NCBI GenBank assembly: GCA_963922875.1 | Contig: CAWUJH010000005.1 | Coordinates: 62,001 to 126,000 of the forward strand | Reading direction: 5' to 3' | DNA length: 64,000 nt | DNA from: Ketobacter sp963922875 | GTDB taxonomy: Bacteria > Pseudomonadota > Gammaproteobacteria > Pseudomonadales > Ketobacteraceae | In this document: piece after piece, positions 44,908-52,998 of the stretch | Position numbering within the stretch: position 1 is the stretch's first letter | Layout of the letters: every line of letters starts with the position of its first letter | The notes under the pieces: generated by a model | Seen by the model: the letters and a program-made list of their open reading frames with translations, nothing else | Databases searched by the model: none | What the model was told of the DNA's origin: nothing | Program-made: the position numbers and the translations under genes

Positions 44908-45537
44908 CTACTTTAGTTTCGTCGTCAGATTTTGCTCAATATCAGAATCGAGGGGCAGCCCGGTGCTGTTGAGCACCCCGGCCAGCCCTTCATAAAACCC
45001 TATGAGCAGCAGCAGTTCGAGGAGTAAACGCTGATCCAGAAATTCCGCCAGTGAATTCCAGGTTGGCTCTGAAATCATGCGATCATTGTGAAACTCATCC
45101 ACGGCTCTCAATAGTGTCGCCTGACGGTTCGACCAACCCGCTGCATCGGCTCCCCGTGTGACTCGGGTAATATCTTCCGGCCGCAGCCCAGCCCGCAGCC
45201 CTATATCCACATGCTGTCCCCATTCGTAGCGCGAACGGCAATTCCAGGCTACCCGTAGAATGATGAGTTCAGTATCACGACGCGGCAGTTCACCGAAGGG
45301 CATCAAACGATGTGCGTAAGCAAGAAAGCCCACCAACAAGCGGGTATTGCGCATCATCATCAGCCACAAGTTACTGGCATCCAGCCTACCGAAACGTCCG
45401 ACAGCACGTATCACCAGACGACTGGGCCACGCAGCTTGCTTTTGCTGCAGTGGTGGAATTCGAGGGCGCGGGGTGGTGCGCCAGCCACCTGGCGGAATCA
45501 GTTGTTGCAGTGATTCAACCGTTTCAGGAGATGACAT
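44908..45537 (-). CDS. Carboxymuconolactone decarboxylase family protein
   Basis: A 209-residue protein with the CMD/AhpD-like helical core. The signature is RRDTELIILRVAWNCRSRYEWGQHVDIG, given here as positions about 86-113, with the E-W-x-x-H motif in place of the CxxC of AhpD, so it is probably not a peroxidase partner. It may act as a lactone decarboxylase or isomerase in ring-fission product turnover. It overlaps the FAH gene by 14 nt. Confidence 0.82.
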   Translation of the reverse strand: MSSPETVESLQQLIPPGGWRTTPRPRIPPLQQKQAAWPSRLVIRAVGRFGRLDASNLWLMMMRNTRLLVGFLAYAHRLMPFGELPRRDTELIILRVAWNCRSRYEWGQHVDIGLRAGLRPEDITRVTRGADAAGWSNRQATLLRAVDEFHNDRMISEPTWNSLAEFLDQRLLLELLLLIGFYEGLAGVLNSTGLPLDSDIEQNLTTKLK

Positions 45538-46474
45538 GATTTTGTTCGCCTAAGTCAATGATTCCATCGTGGCTTTTGATCGTGGATTTTACCCGGTCAC
45601 CCACCTTGAGGTACTGTGGCCGCTTTTTCTGGCCTTTGATAAATAGCTCCCACTTTTTTGTCTCAGGTATCAAGCTGGATAGTTTCACCAGCGCTGGTGA
45701 AGGTAAGCCAAGTGCGCAACCCGCAGGCGTGCCCGTCATTACCACATCACCAGGCTGGAAGTCGTGAATTTGGGAAAATTCAGAGAGAGATTCCGCCGGT
45801 TTATAAACCAGATTCTCGGTGCTGTCTTGCTGACGTTTTTTATCGTTCACTGTTAAGGTCAACTGCAATTTTTGCAGATAGTGTAACTCGTCTTTTTCCA
45901 ACAAACAAAGTACTGGCCCTAGTGGACAAAAGGTTCGGTAGCTCTTGCCTTTGTGAAACTGCATTTGTGGAATCTGAATGTCACGGGCTGACACGTCGTT
46001 GCCGATACAGATTCCCGCCACATATTCATGCAAATTTTTATTCGTGATATCTACTGGGCCATGAGTTCTTTTACCTAGGACCAGCGTTAGCTCAATCTCG
46101 TAATCCAGCAATTGTACGTGGGAGGGTTTCACAATATTGCCATTCGGTCCAGTGATGGAGGCGGTGGACTTGGTGAAGAACATGTTGAAGCTTTTCTCAT
46201 CTGGGTTCACCCCGGAATCGATCATGTGCTGGCGGTAATTCGCGCCTTGGCACAGTACTTTTGCCGGCGCGGTAATTGGCGAAAGCAACTGGACGCTATC
46301 CAAGGCTATGGGGTTTGTGCGCTTGGATGCAGTGGCCAGGATGGTTTCTCGGCCGTTTTCCAGTAGTGCCTGGGTTGTTGCGTAAGCGATGTCGAGGGGA
46401 AATACCTGTTGCTTTTCAAGCACACCCCAGCAATGAGTGTCGGCGTCTGAAAATCGTACAATATTTAGTGCCAC
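45524..46474 (-). CDS. Fumarylacetoacetate hydrolase family protein
   Basis: A 316-residue protein. The FAH core is seen in LCQGANYRQHMIDSG, the metal-binding acidic residues in LLDYEIELTLVLGKR, GNDVSARDIQ and the end motif VMTGTPAGCALG. FAH enzymes hydrolyse or decarboxylate acylpyruvate-like ring-fission products with Mg or Ca. It lies 15 nt after the VOC dioxygenase gene and is likely to take its product. Confidence 0.9.
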   Translation of the reverse strand: MALNIVRFSDADTHCWGVLEKQQVFPLDIAYATTQALLENGRETILATASKRTNPIALDSVQLLSPITAPAKVLCQGANYRQHMIDSGVNPDEKSFNMFFTKSTASITGPNGNIVKPSHVQLLDYEIELTLVLGKRTHGPVDITNKNLHEYVAGICIGNDVSARDIQIPQMQFHKGKSYRTFCPLGPVLCLLEKDELHYLQKLQLTLTVNDKKRQQDSTENLVYKPAESLSEFSQIHDFQPGDVVMTGTPAGCALGLPSPALVKLSSLIPETKKWELFIKGQKKRPQYLKVGDRVKSTIKSHDGIIDLGEQNHVIS

Positions 46475-46489
46475 TTTGGCCTCCGGGTA

Positions 46490-47563
46490 TCAGGCAAACA
46501 GTTTTGCGAGTGTTATCAATTTTTTAAGTGTAAGGTCCGGGCTGTGTCGCAAATTATGCAATGTTGCCCGGAGTGTTTTAGGTGTCAATTTGGGTTTGGT
46601 AAAACTCGCCGGCATTTTCTGGCCCCACTGAGACATCGCTTGGCGGCTTATTGGGTGAATGCCCATTGGCGTTTCCGAGGTGAAAACATCGCCATCACAG
46701 TAGTGTTCCAATTTGAATCCCCAAGGATCCTGCCAGTAATCAAAAATTTGGCTGCCGAGAATATGGCGGCCAATTCCCCACGCGTGTTTCCAGCCTTTTT
46801 CCTGCAGAACGCGTTGGCCCATGCCTACGGCATCGGCATCCACCAGTTCATAGGCGCTGTGACTGTAAGTGGGCATGATTCCCTGGGCCATTGCCAGGGT
46901 ATGGTGATCGGATGGAGTGTCTCCCAAATCCAAACGTAAGAAGACTACGCCGGGTTCGCCATCGGAGAATACCTGCACATCACTGGGAACAAAGCCGAAA
47001 TGTTGGGTGTACCAGCCGCAGGTTGCCTGAAAATCCGCAACCTCCAGCACGATGTGGCCCAGCTTCAACACATCCGGTGCCGCAATTGGTGGACGCTGAG
47101 TACCATTGACTCTGGGTGTCTTTAGCTCGTAATTGAGATCCAGTGCGGCGCGATGGGGCAATGGCGTAACCGGCGTTTGGCCACTCACGGCTTCCACCAT
47201 AAATCCGGAAGGGTCTTGCAGTCGAACGTATTGACCGCCACCGGGATAGGGTGTGGGCTGAATGCCGGAGGCTCCAGGTAACTGTGTCAGTTTCTGCAAT
47301 TCGCTGGCATCCGATACTTCCAGCCCAAACCCGACGAAGTGGGCTTTTTCACCTCGGCGAGCGCAATAGCAGAAGGGCTCTGTCCCCGTTCCGCGTAAAT
47401 ACAATGCATTTGCATCCTTTTGTGCAACCACCAGACCAAAATCCCTCAGGAACTGTTCGGCCTTGTCGAGATCCGGCAATTCAAACAACAGATAAGCCAG
47501 TTTTTGTGCTTTCACTGTTGGAGCAGGATGACGTTTGGGTTGTGGTGTTGCGAGTTGAATCAT
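46490..47563 (-). CDS. VOC family extradiol dioxygenase-like protein
   Basis: About 357 residues, start at 47563 (MIQLATPQPKRH) with AGGA eight bases upstream; the frame extends further but without a better start. It contains two VOC modules (about 20-130 and 165-320). The second has the type I extradiol ligands: LGHIVLEVADF (first His), HHTLAMAQ (second His) and FKLEHYCDGD (Glu). This supports an Fe(II)/Mn(II)-dependent cleavage of a catechol-like ring. It is the first gene of the leftward operon and is divergent from the flavin monooxygenase gene. Confidence 0.82.
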   Translation of the reverse strand: MIQLATPQPKRHPAPTVKAQKLAYLLFELPDLDKAEQFLRDFGLVVAQKDANALYLRGTGTEPFCYCARRGEKAHFVGFGLEVSDASELQKLTQLPGASGIQPTPYPGGGQYVRLQDPSGFMVEAVSGQTPVTPLPHRAALDLNYELKTPRVNGTQRPPIAAPDVLKLGHIVLEVADFQATCGWYTQHFGFVPSDVQVFSDGEPGVVFLRLDLGDTPSDHHTLAMAQGIMPTYSHSAYELVDADAVGMGQRVLQEKGWKHAWGIGRHILGSQIFDYWQDPWGFKLEHYCDGDVFTSETPMGIHPISRQAMSQWGQKMPASFTKPKLTPKTLRATLHNLRHSPDLTLKKLITLAKLFA

Positions 47564-47607
47564 GGGTAGCATCCTAGGCGAATCGGCTAATATAAAATAT
47601 CCCAATA

Positions 47608-47623
47608 TTGAAACATGTGTCAA
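47608..47623. promoter_or_regulatory. TetR-type operator, copy A (between dioxygenase and monooxygenase genes)
   Basis: TTGAAACATGTGTCAA is palindromic except for one base pair. It matches the site upstream of the TetR gene at 49314-49329 (TTGGAAAGTGTTTCAA) in both half-sites (TTG, TCAA) and the central TGT. It lies in the 147-nt region controlling both divergent transcripts. Confidence 0.6.
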
Positions 47624-47710
47624 ATATGGCGCATAATAATTTAGCGCTGCCGGCATTCTGGGTCTGTGCGATCTAGCCGAGTTTCCAAAAATTATCCGTA
47701 AAGGATTGAT

Positions 47711-49297
47711 ATGAAAAATAATATTGATTGGTCTTCCGAGCATGTCATCGATGTGTTGATTGTGGGTTATGGTCCCGTAGGGGCGGCTTTAGCGGCATTG
47801 TTGGGTCGTTATGGTGTTCGTGCGCAGGTGATCGATAAACTGAATGACGTGGTGCTGCTGCCGCGGGCTATTGCCCTGGATAACGAAGCGTTGCGGATCC
47901 TGCAGATGGCCGGGCTGGATGACCAGAGTTTCGATCGTGTGGGAATTCAAGAGGTACGCATGCGCTGCCCCTATCTGGGTGAGTTTGGCCGAGTGAATAC
48001 CCGTGGCACCATCGATGGCCACCCCAAATTGGTTACTTTCTACCAGCCAGATCTGGAACATGCGTTGCGCCAACAGGTGGCTGCTGCAGAGACTGTTCGT
48101 GTAACCACGGAGATCGAACTACTGGACTTGCAACAATATGCTCAAGGTGTGGCGGCCACAGTACGAGATTCGCGCGGCCAGCAGCAGACATTGCTGGCTC
48201 GCTATCTGGTGGGTGCCGACGGCGCCCGTTCCGTCGTTCGAGGTTTGATCGGACAATCATTTGAAGGTGAAACCTATGCCGAAGACTGGTTGATTGTGGA
48301 TGCCCATCACCGCGAAAAGCCCACCGTCGATCATGTTGAATTTATTTGTGATCCGCGCCGCCCAACGCCTCACATGCCGGCGCCGGGAGGTCGTGAACGT
48401 TGGGAGTTCATGCTGCAACCAAACGAAACCGTAGAGGAAATGGAGCGGCCCGAGCAGATTGAAAAACTTCTGGCGCCATGGGCCGCGCCGCAAGACTTAA
48501 CGGTGGAACGCCAAGCTGTGTACCGCTTTCATGCCCGCTGCTGCAAATCCTTTCAAAAAGACCGCGTGTTCCTGGTGGGTGACGCCGCCCATGTGACGCC
48601 ACCATTTGTAGGGCAGGGATTGGTTGCAGGTTTGCGAGATGTGGCTAATCTCGCTTGGAAATTGGCCTGGGTTGTTCAGGGTAAGGCTAAGCCTGCGATT
48701 CTCGACAGCTATGATACAGAGCGACGGCCTCACGCCCGCAAAATGATTCAACTGGCCAAGTTCATGGGCAAGTTGGTGATGCCCGTATCTGCGCCTCGTG
48801 CTATTGCCATACACGGTGTGATGAGAGGATTGAGACTGGTTCCACCGATGCGCACATACTTTGAAGAATTAAAAATTAAGCCGCCCAACCAATTCAGTAA
48901 AGGGCTTTTTATACGAGGGAAAAGCCGGGCAGGATTGACACGGGGAGCCCAATTGCCGCAAGAATGGTTGCGCACCGAAGCCGGTCTGCGTTTGAGTGAT
49001 GATGTTCTTGGTGACCATCTTATGCTGGTGGGTTTGGGTATAGACCCCACCACCTACCTGAATGAAGAGAGTTGCAAACGCTGGCAGGCAATAGGTGGGC
49101 AATTCCTGCATCTGGGTTGGCGCGGCCAGCTTCCGCAAAGCGATACGCCATTCGCCGAAATCATGGGTAACAACCTAACAATGGGGGCTTCGACTGGATG
49201 GTTGGTAGTGGTTAGACCGGATCGAGTTATCATGCTGGATAGTAAGCCAGATAAGGCTGAAAAACTTTTAAAACAAGCCTCGACGTTGCTTTGTTAA
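47711..49297 (+). CDS. FAD-dependent aromatic monooxygenase (MhpA-like)
   Basis: A 528-residue protein. The FAD Rossmann motif is VLIVGYGPVGAALAALL, the DG motif is YLVGADGARSVVRGLIG, and the GD motif is VFLVGDAAHVTPPFVGQGL. The size and C-terminal thioredoxin-like end match 3-(3-hydroxyphenyl)propionate hydroxylase (MhpA) and other class A phenol hydroxylases. It would add an ortho hydroxyl with NADPH and O2, making the catechol cleaved by the divergent VOC protein. The exact substrate is unknown. Confidence 0.88.
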   Translation: MKNNIDWSSEHVIDVLIVGYGPVGAALAALLGRYGVRAQVIDKLNDVVLLPRAIALDNEALRILQMAGLDDQSFDRVGIQEVRMRCPYLGEFGRVNTRGTIDGHPKLVTFYQPDLEHALRQQVAAAETVRVTTEIELLDLQQYAQGVAATVRDSRGQQQTLLARYLVGADGARSVVRGLIGQSFEGETYAEDWLIVDAHHREKPTVDHVEFICDPRRPTPHMPAPGGRERWEFMLQPNETVEEMERPEQIEKLLAPWAAPQDLTVERQAVYRFHARCCKSFQKDRVFLVGDAAHVTPPFVGQGLVAGLRDVANLAWKLAWVVQGKAKPAILDSYDTERRPHARKMIQLAKFMGKLVMPVSAPRAIAIHGVMRGLRLVPPMRTYFEELKIKPPNQFSKGLFIRGKSRAGLTRGAQLPQEWLRTEAGLRLSDDVLGDHLMLVGLGIDPTTYLNEESCKRWQAIGGQFLHLGWRGQLPQSDTPFAEIMGNNLTMGASTGWLVVVRPDRVIMLDSKPDKAEKLLKQASTLLC

Positions 49298-49300
49298 TTA

Positions 49301-49342
49301 GATTCATTCAATATTGGAAAGTGTTTCAATATTGAATGAATC
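49301..49342. promoter_or_regulatory. TetR-type operator, copy B (perfect 16-bp arms)
   Basis: The arms 49301-49316 and 49327-49342 (GATTCATTCAATATTG and its complement) are perfect, with a 10-nt centre. The inner 16 bases match the operator copy at 47608. It lies just upstream of the TetR gene start (49356), which suggests self-repression; the long stem could also end transcription of the monooxygenase gene. Confidence 0.65.
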
Positions 49343-49355
49343 TCAGTGTTTTATC

Positions 49356-50009
49356 ATGACTAAAGATCAGCAAAAGACTTCAAAATCCATCCCGCCTCTC
49401 ACGCGAGGATTTAAAAAGAAAGCACGCACTCGCCAAGCGCTGCTGGAAGCCGCCATTCGGCTTTATGCAGAAAAAGGTGTGGGCGAACTGCTTCTGAATG
49501 AGCTGGCAGAACAGGCGGGAGTTTCCAACGGCACGGTATACAACTACTTCAAAACTCGGGACGAGGTATTGCAGGCCGTTGGCATTGAGCTGGCAAACCA
49601 GCTTTCCCAGCGGGTTACTGTCATTAGTCAGGGCATTGAAAATGGTGCCGCTCGGGTCGCGGTCGGTGTGCGTACTTTCATCCGGCAAGCTCGGCTAGAT
49701 CCGGTTTGGGCCGCTGCTGTGGTGCGCGTGTTTCAGTATGACAGAAATATTCGCTCCATCGTCGCGGAGAATTTGCGCTTTGATTTGCAATTAGGTTTGC
49801 GCCAGGGCGCCTTCCGCTATCAAGATGAAGCAATCGCCATGGGGTTTGTGGCATCGGTCACCACTGGGGCCATTACTGGTATTTTGGATGGCGTTGATCA
49901 GCCGAACTACGACACAGTTGTTGCCGAGATGTTATTGCTGGGGCTGGGTTTGACGCCAGCCAAAGCCCGTCGAATCGCCCAATCGCCATTACCAATGATG
50001 GAGGAGTAG
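49356..50009 (+). CDS. TetR family regulator of the aromatic catabolic cluster
   Basis: About 217 residues. The start is the ATG at 49356 (MTKDQQKTSK); the frame extends back to a TTG inside the operator, which is not credible. The helix-turn-helix region is QALLEAAIRLYAEKGVGELL, then NELAEQAGVSNGTVYNYFKT. The C-terminal part is helical. It follows the monooxygenase gene and the palindrome, and probably controls both divergent operons. Confidence 0.88.
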   Translation: MTKDQQKTSKSIPPLTRGFKKKARTRQALLEAAIRLYAEKGVGELLLNELAEQAGVSNGTVYNYFKTRDEVLQAVGIELANQLSQRVTVISQGIENGAARVAVGVRTFIRQARLDPVWAAAVVRVFQYDRNIRSIVAENLRFDLQLGLRQGAFRYQDEAIAMGFVASVTTGAITGILDGVDQPNYDTVVAEMLLLGLGLTPAKARRIAQSPLPMMEE

Positions 50010-50219
50010 TAGTTTCTCTAGATAGGGAGCAACCAAGAGTTCAGAATATATGCGCTTCTCCATAAGCTCGCTCGATTGTGAATATCACTAGAGAGAAAAT
50101 CATAGATGAAGGTAACGGCGGATATTGAGTATTTAAGAGAATATTTAGGGGGGCTTTTTTAGCGACTTATTTCAGAAGCCTAATACTGAAAAATGGCGCA
50201 CTTCGAGGGGTTTACTTCG

Positions 50220-51262
50220 AGCCGCCTTCTAAAAATTCAAGTAAATATACAGGCGTTCTCACCAAAGTCGTAAAAGAGCGGTTTGGCGACTCTAAAGCGC
50301 TGCCTTGTCGGCCTGTCAGACGACAGGCTCATACTAAAAGTGGGTGAGAAAAAGGCCAGAAAGTATTACCCCGTCAATGTGTCCAAAAAAGAGAATAATA
50401 GGCATTTAATGGACAATCCAAGCGCGATTTTTAGTCCTGAAAGCCAAAATAACCTTAAGTTTTTGGACACACGCCTCCCCGTAACCGCACAAAAATGTCC
50501 TATAACCGTGATTTTTTGGACAGCTATGTCCCAAATAAAACAGCGTATGTTCCGGAACAGGTCAGAAAACAGCTATATAAGGAAGGTAAACGCTTCGACA
50601 AGGCGCTAGCGGCAGGCACCTACGCACGGGAAATTTGTCAGCGACTGCTCATAGACCTGGCCTATAACTCTAGCCGCCTGGAAGGTACACCTACTCACGG
50701 CTGGATACGCAAAAGTTCGTTGAAGAAGGCATTACAGCAGAAGGAAAGGTTCATGAAGAAACCGTCATGGTAATGAACCACAAGGAGGCCATTCTGTTCC
50801 TGGTGGAAAGCGCGCAAGATATTGAGCTAAACAGCCTGTCGATCCGCAACCTACACCATTTGTTGTCGCAAGATTTGCTGGCAAACCCTGAGGCTTGCGG
50901 CAATATCCGGTCTATTGAAGTAAATGTTGGGCAATCAACCTACGTTTGAAGATGTCAACAAGCGCACTTCACGCCTGAGCTGCAATATCCCCTTTATCAA
51001 GGAAAATTTATGCCCGCTCAGTTTTACCGATGTTTCACGGGATGATTACACCGCCGCCTTGCTTGCTCTGTATGAAAAAAATAAAGTCGAACCCATGCTG
51101 GAACTCTATGCCTGGGCCTATCTGCGCTCGTGCGAGCAATATGGTGTCGTCAAAAAATCCTTGGGCGAGATTGATGCGTTCCGCATTCAGTACAGACAAC
51201 AAAGAAAAGAAGTCATGGGGTTGGTCGTCAACAACGGCCTGCATGGGCTTGGGTATCACTGA
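50220..51262 (+). pseudogene. Degraded Fic-family protein gene
   Basis: Pieces of one Fic protein are spread over several frames. A winged-helix part is at about 50283-50380 (STLKRCL-like, LILKVGEKKARKYYPV). Then 50495-50773 encodes FLDSYVPNKTAYVPEQVRK and NSSRLEGTP, 50700-50949 in another frame gives TAEGKVHEETVMVMNHKEA and ELNSLSIRNLHHLLSQDLL, and 50924-51262 in a third gives PTFEDVNKRTSRLSCNIPF. The catalytic HPFxxxNxR motif is damaged: the His is lost and about 20 residues before it are deleted. At least three frame changes are needed, so the gene is dead. Fic enzymes transfer AMP to proteins. Confidence 0.8.
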
Positions 51263-51441
51263 AGGGAAGCTCGAAGCATGGCTTTCGAGCAAGCCCGCGA
51301 GGGGTTTAAGCTTTAACGGTAATGATTAATAACCAAATTGATTGATTACTGCATTGAGTAATTGAGCAGATTTCCTTTACTGTTTTGTCAAATAGAAGTC
51401 TTCATCATAAACCTACAAAACAAAAGTGATGGAACCTGATT

Positions 51442-51801
51442 ATGCCATGGAAATACGATCAAAGTAGCGGCGAATTAAGCTATAACGGCCAAGTGATTGG
51501 AGTTGGGTATGCTGGCTTTGGCATTGGCAAGAACAACCCCGAGATGGAGCACATGATGGATGTTGGGCCTATCCCGAAAGGTGAATATCATATTGGCCCA
51601 GCTTATAAGAGCTCCACGGGGCTTGGACCATTGGTTATGGATCTTGATCCGGTGGGGCATAATGCGTTGGGGCGAACGTTATTCAGAATTCACGGCGACA
51701 ATGCCACCGGCACGGCTTCGGAGGGCTGCATTATTATGCCCAGGAACGCCAGAGAAAAGGTAGCAACCAGCGCAGATCGAACCCTTGAAGTAGTGGAATA
51801 G
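51442..51801 (+). CDS. Tlde1-type L,D-transpeptidase-fold effector
   Basis: A 119-residue protein without signal peptide. It shows GPIPKGEYHIGP, LFRIHGDN (catalytic His at 84) and TASEGCIIM (catalytic Cys at 96), the HxG...SxGC layout of L,D-transpeptidase/carboxypeptidase domains of the Tlde1 (DUF2778) type. Tlde1 is a type VI secretion effector that cuts or exchanges D-amino acids on peptidoglycan tetrapeptides in the periplasm of target cells. No type VI structural gene is in the window, so delivery is inferred. It is followed after 8 nt by a small exported protein, its likely immunity factor. Confidence 0.75.
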   Translation: MPWKYDQSSGELSYNGQVIGVGYAGFGIGKNNPEMEHMMDVGPIPKGEYHIGPAYKSSTGLGPLVMDLDPVGHNALGRTLFRIHGDNATGTASEGCIIMPRNAREKVATSADRTLEVVE

Positions 51802-51809
51802 GAGCTTTA

Positions 51810-52160
51810 ATGAAACGACTATTGTGTGTTCTAGCGTTCTCGGTACTGGGCACCACCGCCTGTGCTGCGGTACCCAATTGCGCAGGTGTAAATTCATGGC
51901 CTGCCAGCATGGCTTTTGTTCACCTTAAAAATGCCGGGATGCTGACCAGTGAAGATACAGACTTCGATAAAACACAGGTTAGCTTGGTCGCGTCTCAGCC
52001 GGAGAAGGCTGGTTTGTACACTCAGGTGCATCAAGTTAAGTTTCAAAAGCGAGATGGTTCTGTGGTGCAGGTGATTACCGTGAACAAAGCTTCGAGCCAG
52101 GAGTGTTCGGAAAGCCCGGTGGAGGTGTTTGTGGTGAGTGAGCGGTTGGGGGGTGAGTGA
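51810..52160 (+). CDS. Small periplasmic protein, candidate immunity protein for the Tlde1-type effector
   Basis: A 116-residue protein with a signal peptide (MKRLLCVLAFSVLGTTACA, cleavage near ACAAVP). The mature part is about 95 residues with two or three Cys (PNCAGVN, SSQECSES) that could form a disulfide. I do not recognise the family. The small size, periplasmic targeting and 8-nt spacing after the effector are the normal features of an immunity protein for a periplasmic effector. Confidence 0.55.
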   Translation: MKRLLCVLAFSVLGTTACAAVPNCAGVNSWPASMAFVHLKNAGMLTSEDTDFDKTQVSLVASQPEKAGLYTQVHQVKFQKRDGSVVQVITVNKASSQECSESPVEVFVVSERLGGE

Positions 52161-52998
52161 TTGGTGGTGTCGCTTGGTTGTCTGGGTATAAGAAGGTGAA
52201 AACCTATTTTTTGGGGAATCTGTCAGAATGGCAGGTTTAATGGCTCAAAGATGTCAATGTCACAAAGAAACATTAGTGGAAGGGTTTGGAAAAGATCTCT
52301 GCCCTTAAGCACTTACAAAACTCACAGAATCTGGGCAAACTCAACCGTTGAAATAACTGATGCTTCTGAGTCGAAAGCGAATTTGATATTCGCCGCCTTT
52401 CCGGCGACGTTTCGGAAAATGCGGCTTATTTCGGAAAGAGCCCAGAGACAAACGCCTCTCTAGTCATTGAATTCCGGTCCCACTACAGGAACAAGAAATG
52501 GCGCGCCCGGAGATATTTGAACTCCGGATCACACAGCAATAATGATCAGTAAAATTATTGCAATTCAATGATTTAAGTTAAAACTGCTACATCAGTTCTT
52601 TCCGTTCTTTTTTGCGTATTTTGATACGCCTTTTCGCAAAACCCCACGCAAAGAAAACCTCCATGAACTGAGATTTGTTTGGCGATGAGATCAGTTGGAA
52701 GAACAGTATAGAGTTTCATCTTGAGGCATCTTTAAAGGCCTTGCTTGGGGTTGCTCCCAGACAAGCATCTGATATGGAGAGGCGCTTTCAGCTAACTGCT
52801 TGTTGACAGAATTTATGCCAAGGATCAATGTGGGGGCTTACGTTACTCACAGTTGAGGCATGCTATATTGGTTAGAATGTGATTTACGGATAGTAGATCT
52901 CACAGGCTAATTCCAGGGTTAACCATTTATTTGAATCATTAGCAACCCAGCAAAGAATTTCTTGGTGGGCATGAATTTTAAGGCTATTTGCACAAAAA
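52161..52998. other. Long intergenic region before the island, holds an att-like repeat
   Basis: More than 800 nt between the immunity gene and hsdR. Apart from the tRNA-like repeat at 52495-52530 I see no coding frame with a ribosome site or known domain. A frame of 70 codons at 52251 has no support. The hsdR promoter must lie in the last 150 nt but is not obvious. Confidence 0.5.
52495..52530 (-). repeat. Left boundary repeat: diverged copy of the tRNA-Arg 3' end
   Basis: This 36-nt stretch matches 63811-63846, the 3' end of the tRNA-Arg gene plus flank, at 32 of 36 positions; the first 19 are identical. It is in the same orientation as the tRNA. This is what an integration event at the 3' end of a tRNA gene leaves behind (attL/attR pair). 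Confidence 0.7.

Noticed and set aside
50379..50470. Inverted repeat GTGTCCAAAAA ... TTTTTGGACAC as possible insertion-sequence ends
   Set aside because: The 92-bp span has no coding content and no target-site duplication could be seen; two A/T-rich 11-mers can arise by chance.
50283..50609. A 108-codon frame overlapping the decayed Fic gene
   Set aside because: Only its first about 30 codons resemble a winged helix, which belongs to the Fic remnant; the rest is out of frame with the Fic body and has no start signal.
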